Positions 8,182 to 15,763 of a stretch of 64,000 nt of DNA are shown piece by piece. The stretch is from Streptomyces sp. NBC_00670 (GTDB taxonomy: Bacteria; Actinomycetota; Actinomycetes; Streptomycetales; Streptomycetaceae), in assembly GCF_036226765.1 (NCBI RefSeq), contig NZ_CP109017.1:4403001-4467000 (forward strand), read 5' to 3'. The translations under genes and the position numbers were made by a program. Each line of letters opens with the position of its first letter. Within the stretch, counting starts at the first letter, position 1. The notes below the pieces were generated by a model, which had not been told where the DNA came from, made no database searches, and saw only the letters and a list, made by a program, of their open reading frames with translations.

Positions 8182-8583
8182 TCAGTTGTTCGAAAGGCCG
8201 GCATTCGAAGCGCCGGCGTTCGAAGCGCCGTTGTGCGGGACGCCGTTGTGCGAAACGTGGCCCCCGCTGTGCCCCGCGGCCGGCGCCGCCGCCGACACCA
8301 GGCGGTTCCGCGCCCGCCCCATGAGCTCCTCGCGCTCGTCCTCGGTCAGCCCGCCCCACACGCCGTACGGCTCGCGCACGGCCAGCGCGTGAGCCGCGCA
8401 CTCGGCGCGTACGGGGCACCTCATGCACACCTCCTTGGCCGAGTTCTCACGAGCGCTCCGCGCCGCACCGCGCTCCCCCTCGGGGTGGAAGAAGAGCGAG
8501 CTGTCGACCCCGCGGCAGGCCGCGAGGAGCTGCCAGTCCCACAGATCCGCGTTCGGACCGGGAAGACGGGAGAAATCTGCCAT
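8182..8583 (-). CDS. whiD: WhiB-like Fe-S transcription factor WhiD
   Basis: 133 aa. The start MADFSRLPGPNADLWDWQL is characteristic of WhiD. The four cluster-binding cysteines are visible (AACRG about 23, then VCMRC about 53 and 56, then AEC about 62), followed by the WhiB turn GVWGG and a basic DNA-contacting tail (RARNRL). WhiD binds a [4Fe-4S] cluster and in Streptomyces works late in sporulation, affecting spore wall and septation; WhiB-like proteins act with sigma factor region 4. The tail after about residue 108 is longer than I recall for S. coelicolor WhiD (112 aa) and is an Asn/Gly/His repeat (HNGVPHNGASNAGASNAG). Neighbouring bldM supports the assignment. Confidence 0.95.
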   Translation of the reverse strand: MADFSRLPGPNADLWDWQLLAACRGVDSSLFFHPEGERGAARSARENSAKEVCMRCPVRAECAAHALAVREPYGVWGGLTEDEREELMGRARNRLVSAAAPAAGHSGGHVSHNGVPHNGASNAGASNAGLSNN

Positions 8584-8849
8584 TGCGAGTCCCCTTGTTG
8601 CCGTTCTGAGCGGATGCGTGCTCGTGACCGTCCGCACCGTCCGCACCGCATCGATGTCTGCGATGACGACGTACCACGATCTAAGGAGATGAAAATATGA
8701 CTCATTGCGAATCTAGCCCCAGACACCAGGAAACGGGAAGAAAACCGGCCGAATGGGGCACGGCTCGTGAGGAAAGTCCGAAGGCCCGCCCCGCATGTCT
8801 GCACCGTGTCCGCGCCCTCACGTACAGTGCCGAAGGCGGCTCGCTGCAC

Positions 8850-8877
8850 CGTAACTCTTTCGAGTGACCATCGTTGA
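8850..8877 (+). promoter_or_regulatory. BldN (sigma-BldN)-type promoter of bldM
   Basis: CGTAAC (8850-8855), a 16-nt spacer, then CGTTGA (8872-8877). This is the -35/-10 pattern known for the sigma-BldN-dependent bldMp1 promoter. It would start transcription near 8884, leaving a leader of about 130 nt before ATG 9012. Confidence 0.85.
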
Positions 8878-9011
8878 GAGTGCGGATGGCGGTTGAAGGA
8901 ACACGCGCCCGGGCAGGTGGCATCCGCCGCCCACGGGCGTCGACCGCACCGGTGACGATTCGTACCAGCCTGGAGGCTCAAGGTGACGCGCATCAGCTGC
9001 GGAGGGCGGCC

Positions 9012-9623
9012 ATGACATCCGTCCTCGTCTGCGACGACTCCCCGCTTGCCCGAGAGGCGCTGCGCCGCGCGGTCGCGACCGTGCCCGGCGTCGAGCGCGT
9101 GACGACCGCGGCCAACGGCGAGGAAGTCCTCCGCCGCTGGGGAGCGGACCGTTCGGACCTGATTCTGATGGACGTACGCATGCCCGGTCTGGGCGGCGTC
9201 GAGACCGTGCGCCGACTGCTGTCGGCCGACCCCGGTGCGCGCATCATCATGCTCACCGTCGCCGAGGACCTGGACGGCGTGGCCCTCGCCGTCGCCGCCG
9301 GCGCCCGCGGCTATCTCCACAAGGACGCCTCCCGCGCCGAACTGCGGGCCACCGTCACCCAGGCCCTGGCCGACCCCACCTGGCGGCTCGCCCCCCGCCG
9401 GCTGCGCTCCGCCGAGATGGGTGCCGCGCCCACGCTCACCGCGCGTGAGATCCAGGTTCTGGAGGGCATGAGCCACGGCCGCTCCAACGCCGAGATCGGC
9501 CGCGAACTGTTCCTCTCCGAGGACACGGTCAAGACCCACGCCCGGCGGCTGTTCAAGAAGCTCGGCGCCTCGGACCGCGCCCACGCGGTGGCCCTGGGCT
9601 TCCGCTGGGGCCTGGTCCGCTAG
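9012..9623 (+). CDS. bldM: Orphan response regulator BldM
   Basis: 203 aa, the length expected of BldM. The receiver domain is residues 1-120, with acidic pair CDD (about 9-10), phospho-acceptor-type Asp in LILMDVRMPG (about 54), Thr in LTVAED and Lys in HKDAS. The LuxR-type HTH is about 140-203 (LTAREIQVLEGMSHGRSNAEI..). BldM controls aerial hyphae and sporulation genes as a homodimer, and later genes as a heterodimer with WhiI; genetic work indicates it does not need phosphorylation at the Asp. It is driven from the BldN-type promoter at 8850-8877. I chose ATG 9012 with GGAGGGCGG upstream over earlier in-frame starts. Confidence 0.96.
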   Translation: MTSVLVCDDSPLAREALRRAVATVPGVERVTTAANGEEVLRRWGADRSDLILMDVRMPGLGGVETVRRLLSADPGARIIMLTVAEDLDGVALAVAAGARGYLHKDASRAELRATVTQALADPTWRLAPRRLRSAEMGAAPTLTAREIQVLEGMSHGRSNAEIGRELFLSEDTVKTHARRLFKKLGASDRAHAVALGFRWGLVR

Positions 9624-9789
9624 GTGGACGACCGCGGGGGCACGGGAATCCCCGCCTACCAGCAGGTGGGCGGGGGCGGCACGGGAGCGCACCGGGCACC
9701 CGCCGCCGGTTTCGCCGCGGATGCCGCATCCTTGAGGTGTGGAGTTCCTCGGGGACGAGTCGGTCGAGCGGGAGGGGAGGGCGCAGGAC

Positions 9790-10455
9790 ATGGCTTCCGG
9801 CGCACCTGCTCATAACGCTTCGGTGCACAAGTACGGGCACGGTGCCACGGAGCCTGCGACGCCAAGGCACCATGGTCCGATGCGCGACGACGAGACGACG
9901 GTGATCGGTGCTCTCGTCCACCGCGCCGTGGACGGCGACGAGCAGGCCACGCACGACCTGCTCGCCCGCGTCCATCCGCTGGCGCTGCGCTACTGCCGCA
10001 CCCGGCTCTCCCGCCTTCCCGGGGACGCCCGCCACTTCGTGGAGGACCTCGCCCAGGAGGTCTGCGTCGCCGTCCTGCTCGCACTGCCGCGTTACAAGGA
10101 CACCGGCCGCCCGTTCGAGGCGTTCGTCTTCGCCATCGCCGCTCACAAGGTCGCGGACCTGCAGCGCGCGGCCATGCGCCACCCCGGCTCCACCGCCGTC
10201 CCGTCCGACGAGATGCCCGAACGCGCGGACGACTCGCTCGGCCCGGAGGAACGCGCCCTGCTGAGCAGCGACGCCGCCTGGGCCAAGAAACTCCTCGCCA
10301 ACCTCCCCGAGAACCAGCGGGAGCTGCTCCTGTTGCGCATCGCGGTGGGGCTGACGGCCGAGGAGACGGGACAGATGCTGGGCATGTCCCCGGGTGCCGT
10401 CAGGGTCGCCCAGCACCGTGCGCTGAGCCGTCTGCGGGCGCTCGCGGAGCAGTAG
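9790..10455 (+). CDS. shbA: ECF-type sigma factor (ShbA / SigD type)
   Basis: A 221-aa sigma-70 family protein with region 2 (YCRTRLSRLPGD..VEDLAQEVCVAVLLALPRY) and region 4 (LPENQRELLLLRIAVGLTAEETGQMLGMSPGAVRVAQHRALSRL). There is no anti-sigma gene beside it. The position before guaB matches mycobacterial sigD and Streptomyces shbA, whose product drives hrdB, the principal sigma gene. ATG 9790 has GGGAGGGGAGG upstream; ATG 9880 (MRDDETTVIGALVHRAVDGD) gives 191 aa and fits the conserved N-terminus, but has no clear RBS. The gene lies 166 bp after bldM. Symbol assigned by synteny and memory of the family, so slightly less certain than the class. Confidence 0.9.
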   Translation: MASGAPAHNASVHKYGHGATEPATPRHHGPMRDDETTVIGALVHRAVDGDEQATHDLLARVHPLALRYCRTRLSRLPGDARHFVEDLAQEVCVAVLLALPRYKDTGRPFEAFVFAIAAHKVADLQRAAMRHPGSTAVPSDEMPERADDSLGPEERALLSSDAAWAKKLLANLPENQRELLLLRIAVGLTAEETGQMLGMSPGAVRVAQHRALSRLRALAEQ

Positions 10456-10659
10456 CCGCCGCCGAGCGGCAGCCCGGCAGCAGGCCCACGACTACCGCCG
10501 TGATGCCCCCCACACCGGAGGGCCTTCGGTGAACACCCAGGTCACCGGCCCCGTACGAACGTACGAAGCGGAAGGGACGTCTCGTTCGTGGAATGACGCG
10601 TCCGTGCTTCCCGTTAGCATGGACATCCGCACCGAGCAAGGCCATATGGGGAAGGTGTC

Positions 10660-12162
10660 ATGACTGCCAACGTCGACGGAGTGCCCGACAAATTCGCGAC
10701 ACTCGGGCTGACCTACGACGACGTGCTGCTGCTGCCGGGCCCGTCGGACATGGCTCCCGACGAGATCGACACCGCCTCGTACGTCTCCAAGAACGTGCGG
10801 GTCAACATCCCGCTGCTGTCCGCCGCCATGGACAAGGTGACCGAGTCCCGCATGGCGATCGCGATGGCCCGCCAGGGCGGCGTGGGCGTGCTGCACCGCA
10901 ACCTGTCCATCGAGGACCAGGCCAACCAGGTCGACCTCGTCAAGCGCTCCGAGTCCGGCATGGTGGCCGATCCGATCACCATCCACCCGGACGCCACCCT
11001 CGCCGAGGCCGACGCGCTGTGCGCCAAGTTCCGCATCAGCGGCGTGCCGGTCACCGACGGCGCCGGCAAGCTGCTCGGCATCGTCACCAACCGGGACATG
11101 GCCTTCGAGACCGACCGCTCCCGCCGGGTGAGCGAGGTCATGACGCCGATGCCGCTCGTCACGGGCAAGGTCGGCATCTCCGGCGTGGACGCCATGGAGC
11201 TGCTGCGCCGCCACAAGATCGAGAAGCTGCCGCTCGTCGACGACAACGGCATCCTCAAGGGCCTCATCACCGTCAAGGACTTCGTCAAGGCCGAGAAGTA
11301 CCCGAACGCCGCCAAGGACGCCAAGGGGCGCCTGCTGGTCGGCGCCGCGGTCGGCGTCGCCGGTGACGCCTTCGAGCGCGCCCAGGCGCTGATCGAGGCG
11401 GGCGTCGACTTCATCGTCGTCGACACCGCGCACGGCCACTCCCGGCTCGTCGGCGACATGGTCGCCAAGATCAAGTCGAACTCCCACGTCGACGTCATCG
11501 GCGGCAACATCGCCACCCGTGAGGCCGCCCAGGCGCTCATCGACTCCGGCGTGGACGGCATCAAGGTCGGCGTCGGCCCCGGCTCCATCTGTACGACGCG
11601 GGTCGTCGCCGGTATCGGCGTCCCCCAGGTGACGGCCATCTACGAGGCCTCGCTCGCCGCCAAGGAGGCCGGTGTCCCGGTCATCGGCGACGGCGGTCTG
11701 CAGTACTCCGGCGACATCGCCAAGGCCCTGGTCGCGGGCGCCGACACGGTGATGCTGGGCTCGCTCCTCGCGGGTTGCGAGGAGTCGCCGGGCGAGCTGC
11801 TGTTCATCAACGGCAAGCAGTTCAAGTCGTACCGCGGCATGGGATCGCTCGGCGCCATGCAGACCCGCGGCGACCGCAAGTCGTTCTCCAAGGACCGCTA
11901 CTTCCAGGAGGGCGTCGCCTCCGACGAGCAGCTCGTCCCCGAGGGCATCGAGGGCCAGGTGCCCTACCGCGGTCCGCTCTCCTCGGTCGTCCACCAGCTG
12001 GTCGGCGGCCTGCGCCAGTCGATGTTCTACGTCGGCGGCCGCACGGTCCCCGAGCTCCAGACCAACGGCAAGTTCGTCCGGATCACCTCGGCGGGCCTGA
12101 AGGAGTCCCACCCGCACGACATCCAGATGACGGTCGAGGCGCCCAACTACAGCCGCAAGTGA
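10660..12162 (+). CDS. guaB: IMP dehydrogenase
   Basis: A 500-aa IMPDH catalysing IMP + NAD+ to XMP, the committed step to guanine nucleotides. The barrel domain is split by two CBS domains at about residues 105-225 (VADPITIHPDATLAEAD, then VSEVMTPMPLV), which are the usual nucleotide-sensing Bateman module. The catalytic loop is VGPGSICTTRVVAG with Cys at about 312, followed by the flap (GSLGAMQ..). The start ATG 10660 has GGGGAAGG seven bases upstream. A -10-like TAGCAT occurs at 10615-10620. The gene ends in a strong terminator hairpin at 12223-12254 and is not co-transcribed with guaB3 by readthrough unless that terminator leaks. Confidence 0.98.
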   Translation: MTANVDGVPDKFATLGLTYDDVLLLPGPSDMAPDEIDTASYVSKNVRVNIPLLSAAMDKVTESRMAIAMARQGGVGVLHRNLSIEDQANQVDLVKRSESGMVADPITIHPDATLAEADALCAKFRISGVPVTDGAGKLLGIVTNRDMAFETDRSRRVSEVMTPMPLVTGKVGISGVDAMELLRRHKIEKLPLVDDNGILKGLITVKDFVKAEKYPNAAKDAKGRLLVGAAVGVAGDAFERAQALIEAGVDFIVVDTAHGHSRLVGDMVAKIKSNSHVDVIGGNIATREAAQALIDSGVDGIKVGVGPGSICTTRVVAGIGVPQVTAIYEASLAAKEAGVPVIGDGGLQYSGDIAKALVAGADTVMLGSLLAGCEESPGELLFINGKQFKSYRGMGSLGAMQTRGDRKSFSKDRYFQEGVASDEQLVPEGIEGQVPYRGPLSSVVHQLVGGLRQSMFYVGGRTVPELQTNGKFVRITSAGLKESHPHDIQMTVEAPNYSRK

Positions 12163-12178
12163 GGCCGTGAGCGCGTTC

Positions 12179-12213
12179 CACGCGCGCGTGCGGACGCGCT
12201 CCACGCGCGCGTG
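12179..12213. repeat. Two copies of palindrome CACGCGCGCGTG
   Basis: The 12-bp perfect palindrome CACGCGCGCGTG lies at 12179-12190 and 12202-12213, just after the guaB stop. The same palindrome occurs three more times at 51887-51954. Confidence 0.9.
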
Positions 12214-12222
12214 AGGCACGAA

Positions 12223-12254
12223 AAGGGCGGTCCCGGAACTCCGGGACCGCCCTT
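12223..12254 (+). terminator. guaB terminator
   Basis: AAGGGCGGTCCCGG-AACT-CCGGGACCGCCCTT is a perfect 14-bp stem 60 nt after the guaB stop. Confidence 0.85.
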
Positions 12255-12335
12255 CCGCGTACCTGCGCGGGGCCGCTGTCGTACCCGTCGGGGATACTGG
12301 AAGGCGCTGCAACGCATCAGGGAAAGGCCACAGAC

Positions 12336-13460
12336 GTGACTGAGATCGAGATCGGGCGCGGCAAGCGCGGCCGCCGGGCGTACGCCTTCGACGACATCGC
12401 CGTCGTCCCCAGCCGCCGTACGCGGGACCCGAAGGAGGTCTCGATCGCCTGGCAGATCGACGCCTACCGGTTCGAGCTGCCGTTCCTGGCCGCCCCCATG
12501 GACTCGGTCGTCTCCCCGGCCACCGCGATCCGCATCGGCGAGCTCGGCGGCCTCGGCGTGCTGAACCTCGAGGGCCTGTGGACGCGGTACGAGGACCCGC
12601 AGCCGCTGCTCGACGAGATCACCGAGCTGCCCGCGGAGAGCGCGAGCCGCCGGCTTCAGGAGATCTACCGGGCGCCCATCAAGGAGGAGCTGATCGGGCA
12701 GCGCATCAAGGAGGTGCGCGACTCCGGCGTCGTCACGGCGGCGGCGCTGTCCCCGCAGCGGACGGCCCAGTTCTCCAAGGCGGTCGTCGACGCGGGCGTG
12801 GACATCTTCGTCATCCGCGGCACGACGGTCTCGGCCGAGCACGTCTCCGGTTCGCACGAGCCGCTCAACCTGAAGCAGTTCATCTACGAGCTCGACGTCC
12901 CGGTGATCGTCGGCGGCTGCGCCACCTACACCGCGGCCCTGCACCTGATGCGGACGGGCGCGGCGGGCGTCCTGGTGGGCTTCGGCGGCGGCGCCGCGCA
13001 CACCACGCGCAACGTGCTCGGCATCCAGGTCCCGATGGCCACGGCCGTCGCGGATGTCGCGGCGGCCCGCCGCGACTACATGGACGAGTCCGGCGGCCGG
13101 TACGTCCACGTGATTGCCGACGGCGGCGTCGGCTGGTCCGGCGACCTCCCCAAGGCGATCGCCTGCGGCGCCGACTCCGTGATGATGGGCTCCCCGCTCG
13201 CGCGCGCCACGGACGCGCCGGGCCGCGGCCACCACTGGGGCATGGAGGCGGTCAACGAGGAGCTGCCGCGCGGCCAGAAGGTCGACCTCGGCACGGTCGG
13301 CACCATCGAGGAGGTCCTCACCGGCCCCTCGCACATCCCGGACGGCTCCATGAACATCTTCGGCGCCCTGCGCCGTGCCATGGCCACGACCGGCTACAGC
13401 GAGCTCAAGGAGTTCCAGCGCGTCGAGGTGACGGTGGCGGACTCGCAGCACAAGCGCTGA
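12336..13460 (+). CDS. guaB3: GuaB3-family IMP dehydrogenase-like protein
   Basis: A 374-aa IMPDH/GMP-reductase barrel without CBS domains, the GuaB3 type present beside guaB in most actinobacteria. The phosphate-binding parts remain (VIADGGVGWSGDLPKAIACGADSVMMGS, shown in part). The catalytic loop, which in IMPDH and GMPR carries Cys in a GPGSxCTTR motif, reads VGFGGGAAHTTRNVLGI and has no Cys at that place. GuaB3 of cyanobacteria has been reported as a GMP reductase; the activity of actinobacterial members is less clear. The GTG start has GGGAAAGG upstream. A terminator follows at 13487-13521. Confidence 0.93.
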   Translation: MTEIEIGRGKRGRRAYAFDDIAVVPSRRTRDPKEVSIAWQIDAYRFELPFLAAPMDSVVSPATAIRIGELGGLGVLNLEGLWTRYEDPQPLLDEITELPAESASRRLQEIYRAPIKEELIGQRIKEVRDSGVVTAAALSPQRTAQFSKAVVDAGVDIFVIRGTTVSAEHVSGSHEPLNLKQFIYELDVPVIVGGCATYTAALHLMRTGAAGVLVGFGGGAAHTTRNVLGIQVPMATAVADVAAARRDYMDESGGRYVHVIADGGVGWSGDLPKAIACGADSVMMGSPLARATDAPGRGHHWGMEAVNEELPRGQKVDLGTVGTIEEVLTGPSHIPDGSMNIFGALRRAMATTGYSELKEFQRVEVTVADSQHKR

Positions 13461-13486
13461 GACCGCACCGCGCTTGAGCGCGGAGA

Positions 13487-13521
13487 GGGGCCCGGCCACC
13501 CAAGAAGGGTGGTCGGGCCCC
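13487..13521 (+). terminator. guaB3 terminator
   Basis: A 15-bp stem (GGGGCCCGGCCACCC / GGGTGGTCGGGCCCC, one G-U pair) with loop AAGAA, followed by TTTCG. It lies 27 nt after the stop. Confidence 0.85.
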
Positions 13522-13635
13522 TTTCGCATGCCCAACTGCGGTGGTGGGGGCGCGTTTTCGCGAAAGGGGGCGTGCGGTGGTGTTCGCGGTGAAAACGGGC
13601 GGTACGACGCCGCCGGGACGGTAGTGTCCGTTTCC

Positions 13636-13659
13636 GGCGTCCCAGTTGTCTGGGACGCC
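13636..13659 (+). other. Isolated RNA hairpin upstream of the duplicated RNA elements
   Basis: GGCGTCCCA-GTTGTC-TGGGACGCC is a perfect 9-bp stem in a 300-bp stretch with no gene. It may be a second terminator or the start of a transcribed leader for the elements at 13819 and 13983. Confidence 0.5.
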
Positions 13660-13818
13660 CCCTTCCAAGGACATCGTTCCGGACCCCGGCCGTCGGGGCC
13701 CGGCCCGAGTTCGCACGTGCTGTCCACCGGGTCTCTGGGCAGCGTCGTGGAAGGGGGCGCCCATGGGACGTCACCGCAGGCCCACCCACTGGGACCGAAT
13801 CCGTCTTCGGATGGTGCA

Positions 13819-13950
13819 GTGCCGGAGGAGGTGGATCTTGCGGATTTTTGGATGGTGAGCGGCCACCCCTAGGTCAAATAGGGGTGGACACTCCGTGAAC
13901 CATCTTGGAGCCTGCCGCAGTGAACCCCTGCGGCGGGCTCCGCCTTTTTG
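13819..13950 (+). ncRNA. Candidate structured small RNA, copy A of a tandem pair
   Basis: A 132-nt element, repeated 164 bp downstream. Three parts are seen. First, a 5' section with GGAGGAGG six bases before TTG, encoding a six-residue frame (TTG at 13838, stop ending 13858). Second, hairpin CCACCCCTA-7 nt-TAGGGGTGG (13863-13887). Third, a terminator-like hairpin at 13907-13941 with a 14-bp stem and TTTTT at 13945. The overlapping frame from GTG 13819 encodes VPEEVDLADFWMVSGHP and is identical in both copies. The 5' half is invariant between copies while loops and the terminator vary, which is the pattern of a functional RNA or micro-ORF rather than a passive repeat. No family recognised. 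Confidence 0.6.
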
Positions 13951-13982
13951 TACGGTACCGGATTCGCCGTGGGGCGGTCCGG

Positions 13983-14110
13983 GTGCCGGAGGAGGTGGAT
14001 CTTGCGGATTTTTGGATGGTGAGCGGCCACCCCTAGGACAATTAGGGGTGGACACTCCGTGAATCATCCTGGAGCCTGCCTCAGTAACCCGCTGGGACGG
14101 GCTCCGCCTT
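13983..14110 (+). ncRNA. Candidate structured small RNA, copy B of a tandem pair
   Basis: This is the second copy of the element at 13819. The first 53 bases are identical. Hairpin 1 (14027-14051) keeps its 9-bp stem while the 7-nt loop changes. The terminator hairpin (about 14071-14105) keeps most of its pairing despite several substitutions, including some G-U changes, but loses the long T-run. TTG 14002 with its GGAGGAGG is preserved. TACGGT at 13951-13956, after the copy A terminator, is a possible -10. It lies convergent to the sugar dehydrogenase gene, so its terminator may serve both. Confidence 0.57.
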
Positions 14111-14181
14111 CCCCACGCTAGCGGCGGTATCGCCCGTGTGCCACCAGCCCCGGAAGCTCGTCGTCTCCACGCGCGCCCCCT

Positions 14182-15405
14182 TCACAACCGATGCGCCGCC
14201 CCCGTCGGTGCCGCCCCGCGTGTGTCGAGGAGGAGCTGGGCCTTGACCGACAGGCCCTGGAGGTCGTACGTGCGGTGCTGCTGAAGCAGGATCGTCAGGT
14301 CGGCGTCGGCGACCGCCTCGTAGAGCGAGTCCGCGCGCGGCACGGGGCGGTCGAGCACGCTCCAGGAGTGCACCAGCGGGTCGTGGTAGCTGACGGAGGC
14401 GCCGAGCTCCGTCAGCCGGACCGCGATCTCGTGGGCCGGCGAGCCCTTCAGATCGGCGACGTCCGGCTTGTAGGTGACGCCGAGCAGCAGCACGCGTGCG
14501 GCCCGCGCGGACTTGCCGTGCTCGTTGAGGAGCGCGGCGGCACGCTGGACGACGTACTGCGGCATGTCGTTGTTGACCTGCTGGGCGAGTTCCACCATGC
14601 GCAGCGTGCGGCCGCCGGCGGGCCCGTGGGGGCCGGTCAGGTCGTCGAGCGGGACGGTGTGGCCGCCGACGCCGGGGCCGGGGCGGAACGCCTGGAAGCC
14701 GAACGGTTTGGTCTCCGCGCAGCGCACGACGTCCCACAGGTCGACGCCCAGCTCGTGGCAGAGCACGGCCATCTCGTTGACGAGCGCGATGTTGACGTGC
14801 CGGTAGTTGGTCTCCAGGAGCTGCACCGTCTCCGCCTCGCGCGGTCCACGCGCGCGTACCACCTTGTCGGTGAGCCGGCCGTAGAACGCGGCGGCCGACT
14901 CGGTGCAGGCGGGGGTGAGTCCGCCGATCACCTTGGGGGTGTTGGCGGGGGTGAAGCCGCGGCTGCCGGGGTCGACCCGGCTCGGCGAGTACGCGAGGTG
15001 GAAGTCGCGGCCGGCCCGCAGCCCGGATCCCTCCTCCAGCAGCGGGCGCAGGAATTCCTCCGTGGTCCCCGGGTACACGGCCGACTCGAGGATCACCGTG
15101 GTGTGCGGGCGCAGCCGGGCCGCGAGGGCGCGGGCGGCGGCCTCCACCTGTCCCAGGTCGAGCGTGCCGTCGGCGCCCCGCGGAGTGGGAGGGCAGATGA
15201 CGGCGGTGCGGACGCGGCCGAGTTCGGCGGGGCCCGTGGTGACGCGGAAGCCGCTCGCGTGCATCCGGCGCAGTTCCGCAGCGGTGAGGGAACCGGCATC
15301 GGGCCCGGTGCGGTACCCGACCGTGGGGATGCCGGCTGTCACCGCGGCCTGGGCCAGGGGCATGCCCAGGTGACCGAGTCCGATGACGGCGAGATCTGCG
15401 GGCAT
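14182..15405 (-). CDS. Nucleotide-sugar (UDP-glucose/UDP-ManNAc type) dehydrogenase-like protein lacking the catalytic Cys
   Basis: A 407-aa three-domain UDP-sugar dehydrogenase fold. The N-terminal Rossmann motif is VIGLGHLGMPLAQA. The central helix contains LETNYRHVNIALVNEMAVL, and the C-terminal domain has VLLLGVTYKPDVADLKGSPA. The loop that normally reads GPGVGGHC, with the nucleophilic Cys, reads GPGVGGHT here, and the usual Lys of the 'K..ENT.RDVNIA' helix is Gln. Normal members oxidise a UDP-sugar twice to the uronate using that Cys. This protein may therefore be inactive, do only one oxidation, or bind sugars. ATG 15405 has GGAAGG about 12 nt upstream. It is convergent to the RNA elements. 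Confidence 0.85.
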   Translation of the reverse strand: MPADLAVIGLGHLGMPLAQAAVTAGIPTVGYRTGPDAGSLTAAELRRMHASGFRVTTGPAELGRVRTAVICPPTPRGADGTLDLGQVEAAARALAARLRPHTTVILESAVYPGTTEEFLRPLLEEGSGLRAGRDFHLAYSPSRVDPGSRGFTPANTPKVIGGLTPACTESAAAFYGRLTDKVVRARGPREAETVQLLETNYRHVNIALVNEMAVLCHELGVDLWDVVRCAETKPFGFQAFRPGPGVGGHTVPLDDLTGPHGPAGGRTLRMVELAQQVNNDMPQYVVQRAAALLNEHGKSARAARVLLLGVTYKPDVADLKGSPAHEIAVRLTELGASVSYHDPLVHSWSVLDRPVPRADSLYEAVADADLTILLQQHRTYDLQGLSVKAQLLLDTRGAAPTGAAHRL

Positions 15406-15498
15406 GGAGTGGGCCGTCCTTCCCAATAACCGGAGCGAGGCAGTCGCGCAAGCCCTGTGGACAGAATGAGCGAGCGCAATGTCAGACTAGGAGTAAAT

Positions 15499-15537
15499 AT
15501 GACCGAATTGCTGGATTGGTTCGGCGCGTCTTCGTGA
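15499..15537 (+). CDS. Micro-ORF, 12 codons (possible leader peptide)
   Basis: ATG at 15499 reads MTELLDWFGASS then TGA. AGGAG lies seven bases before the ATG, an ideal Shine-Dalgarno. Upstream, TGGACA (about 15456-15461) resembles a -35, and CAGACT just before the SD is a weak -10. The AT-rich local composition is unusual in this genome. It lies in the 358-bp space between the divergent sugar dehydrogenase and glpD. A function is not known; it could be a leader peptide for glpD 226 bp downstream or an independent short protein. Confidence 0.4.
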   Translation: MTELLDWFGASS

Positions 15538-15763
15538 GTGTTCCGGCAGGTGCGGGCGTCGCGGCACGGTGGACGGCTCGTGTGCGGCGGGCCGAGGCGA
15601 GGTCTCCGGCCTGCGCGGATGTTCCGGCGCGTGCGGTTGTCCACAGGCTGAGGGCGGCTGGTGGCCGAAGTCGGGCAAGGCGGTCAGAATTGCGGGCATG
15701 GGGGATGTGGGCCGGGACTCGCCGGACGGGTGAGGCCGACGCGACGAACAGCGGGAGGCAGCG

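Noticed and set aside
13474..13872. A 132-codon frame through the guaB3 downstream region
   Set aside because: It crosses the guaB3 terminator and hairpin and has no RBS; only its last 17 codons coincide with the repeated element and are discussed there.
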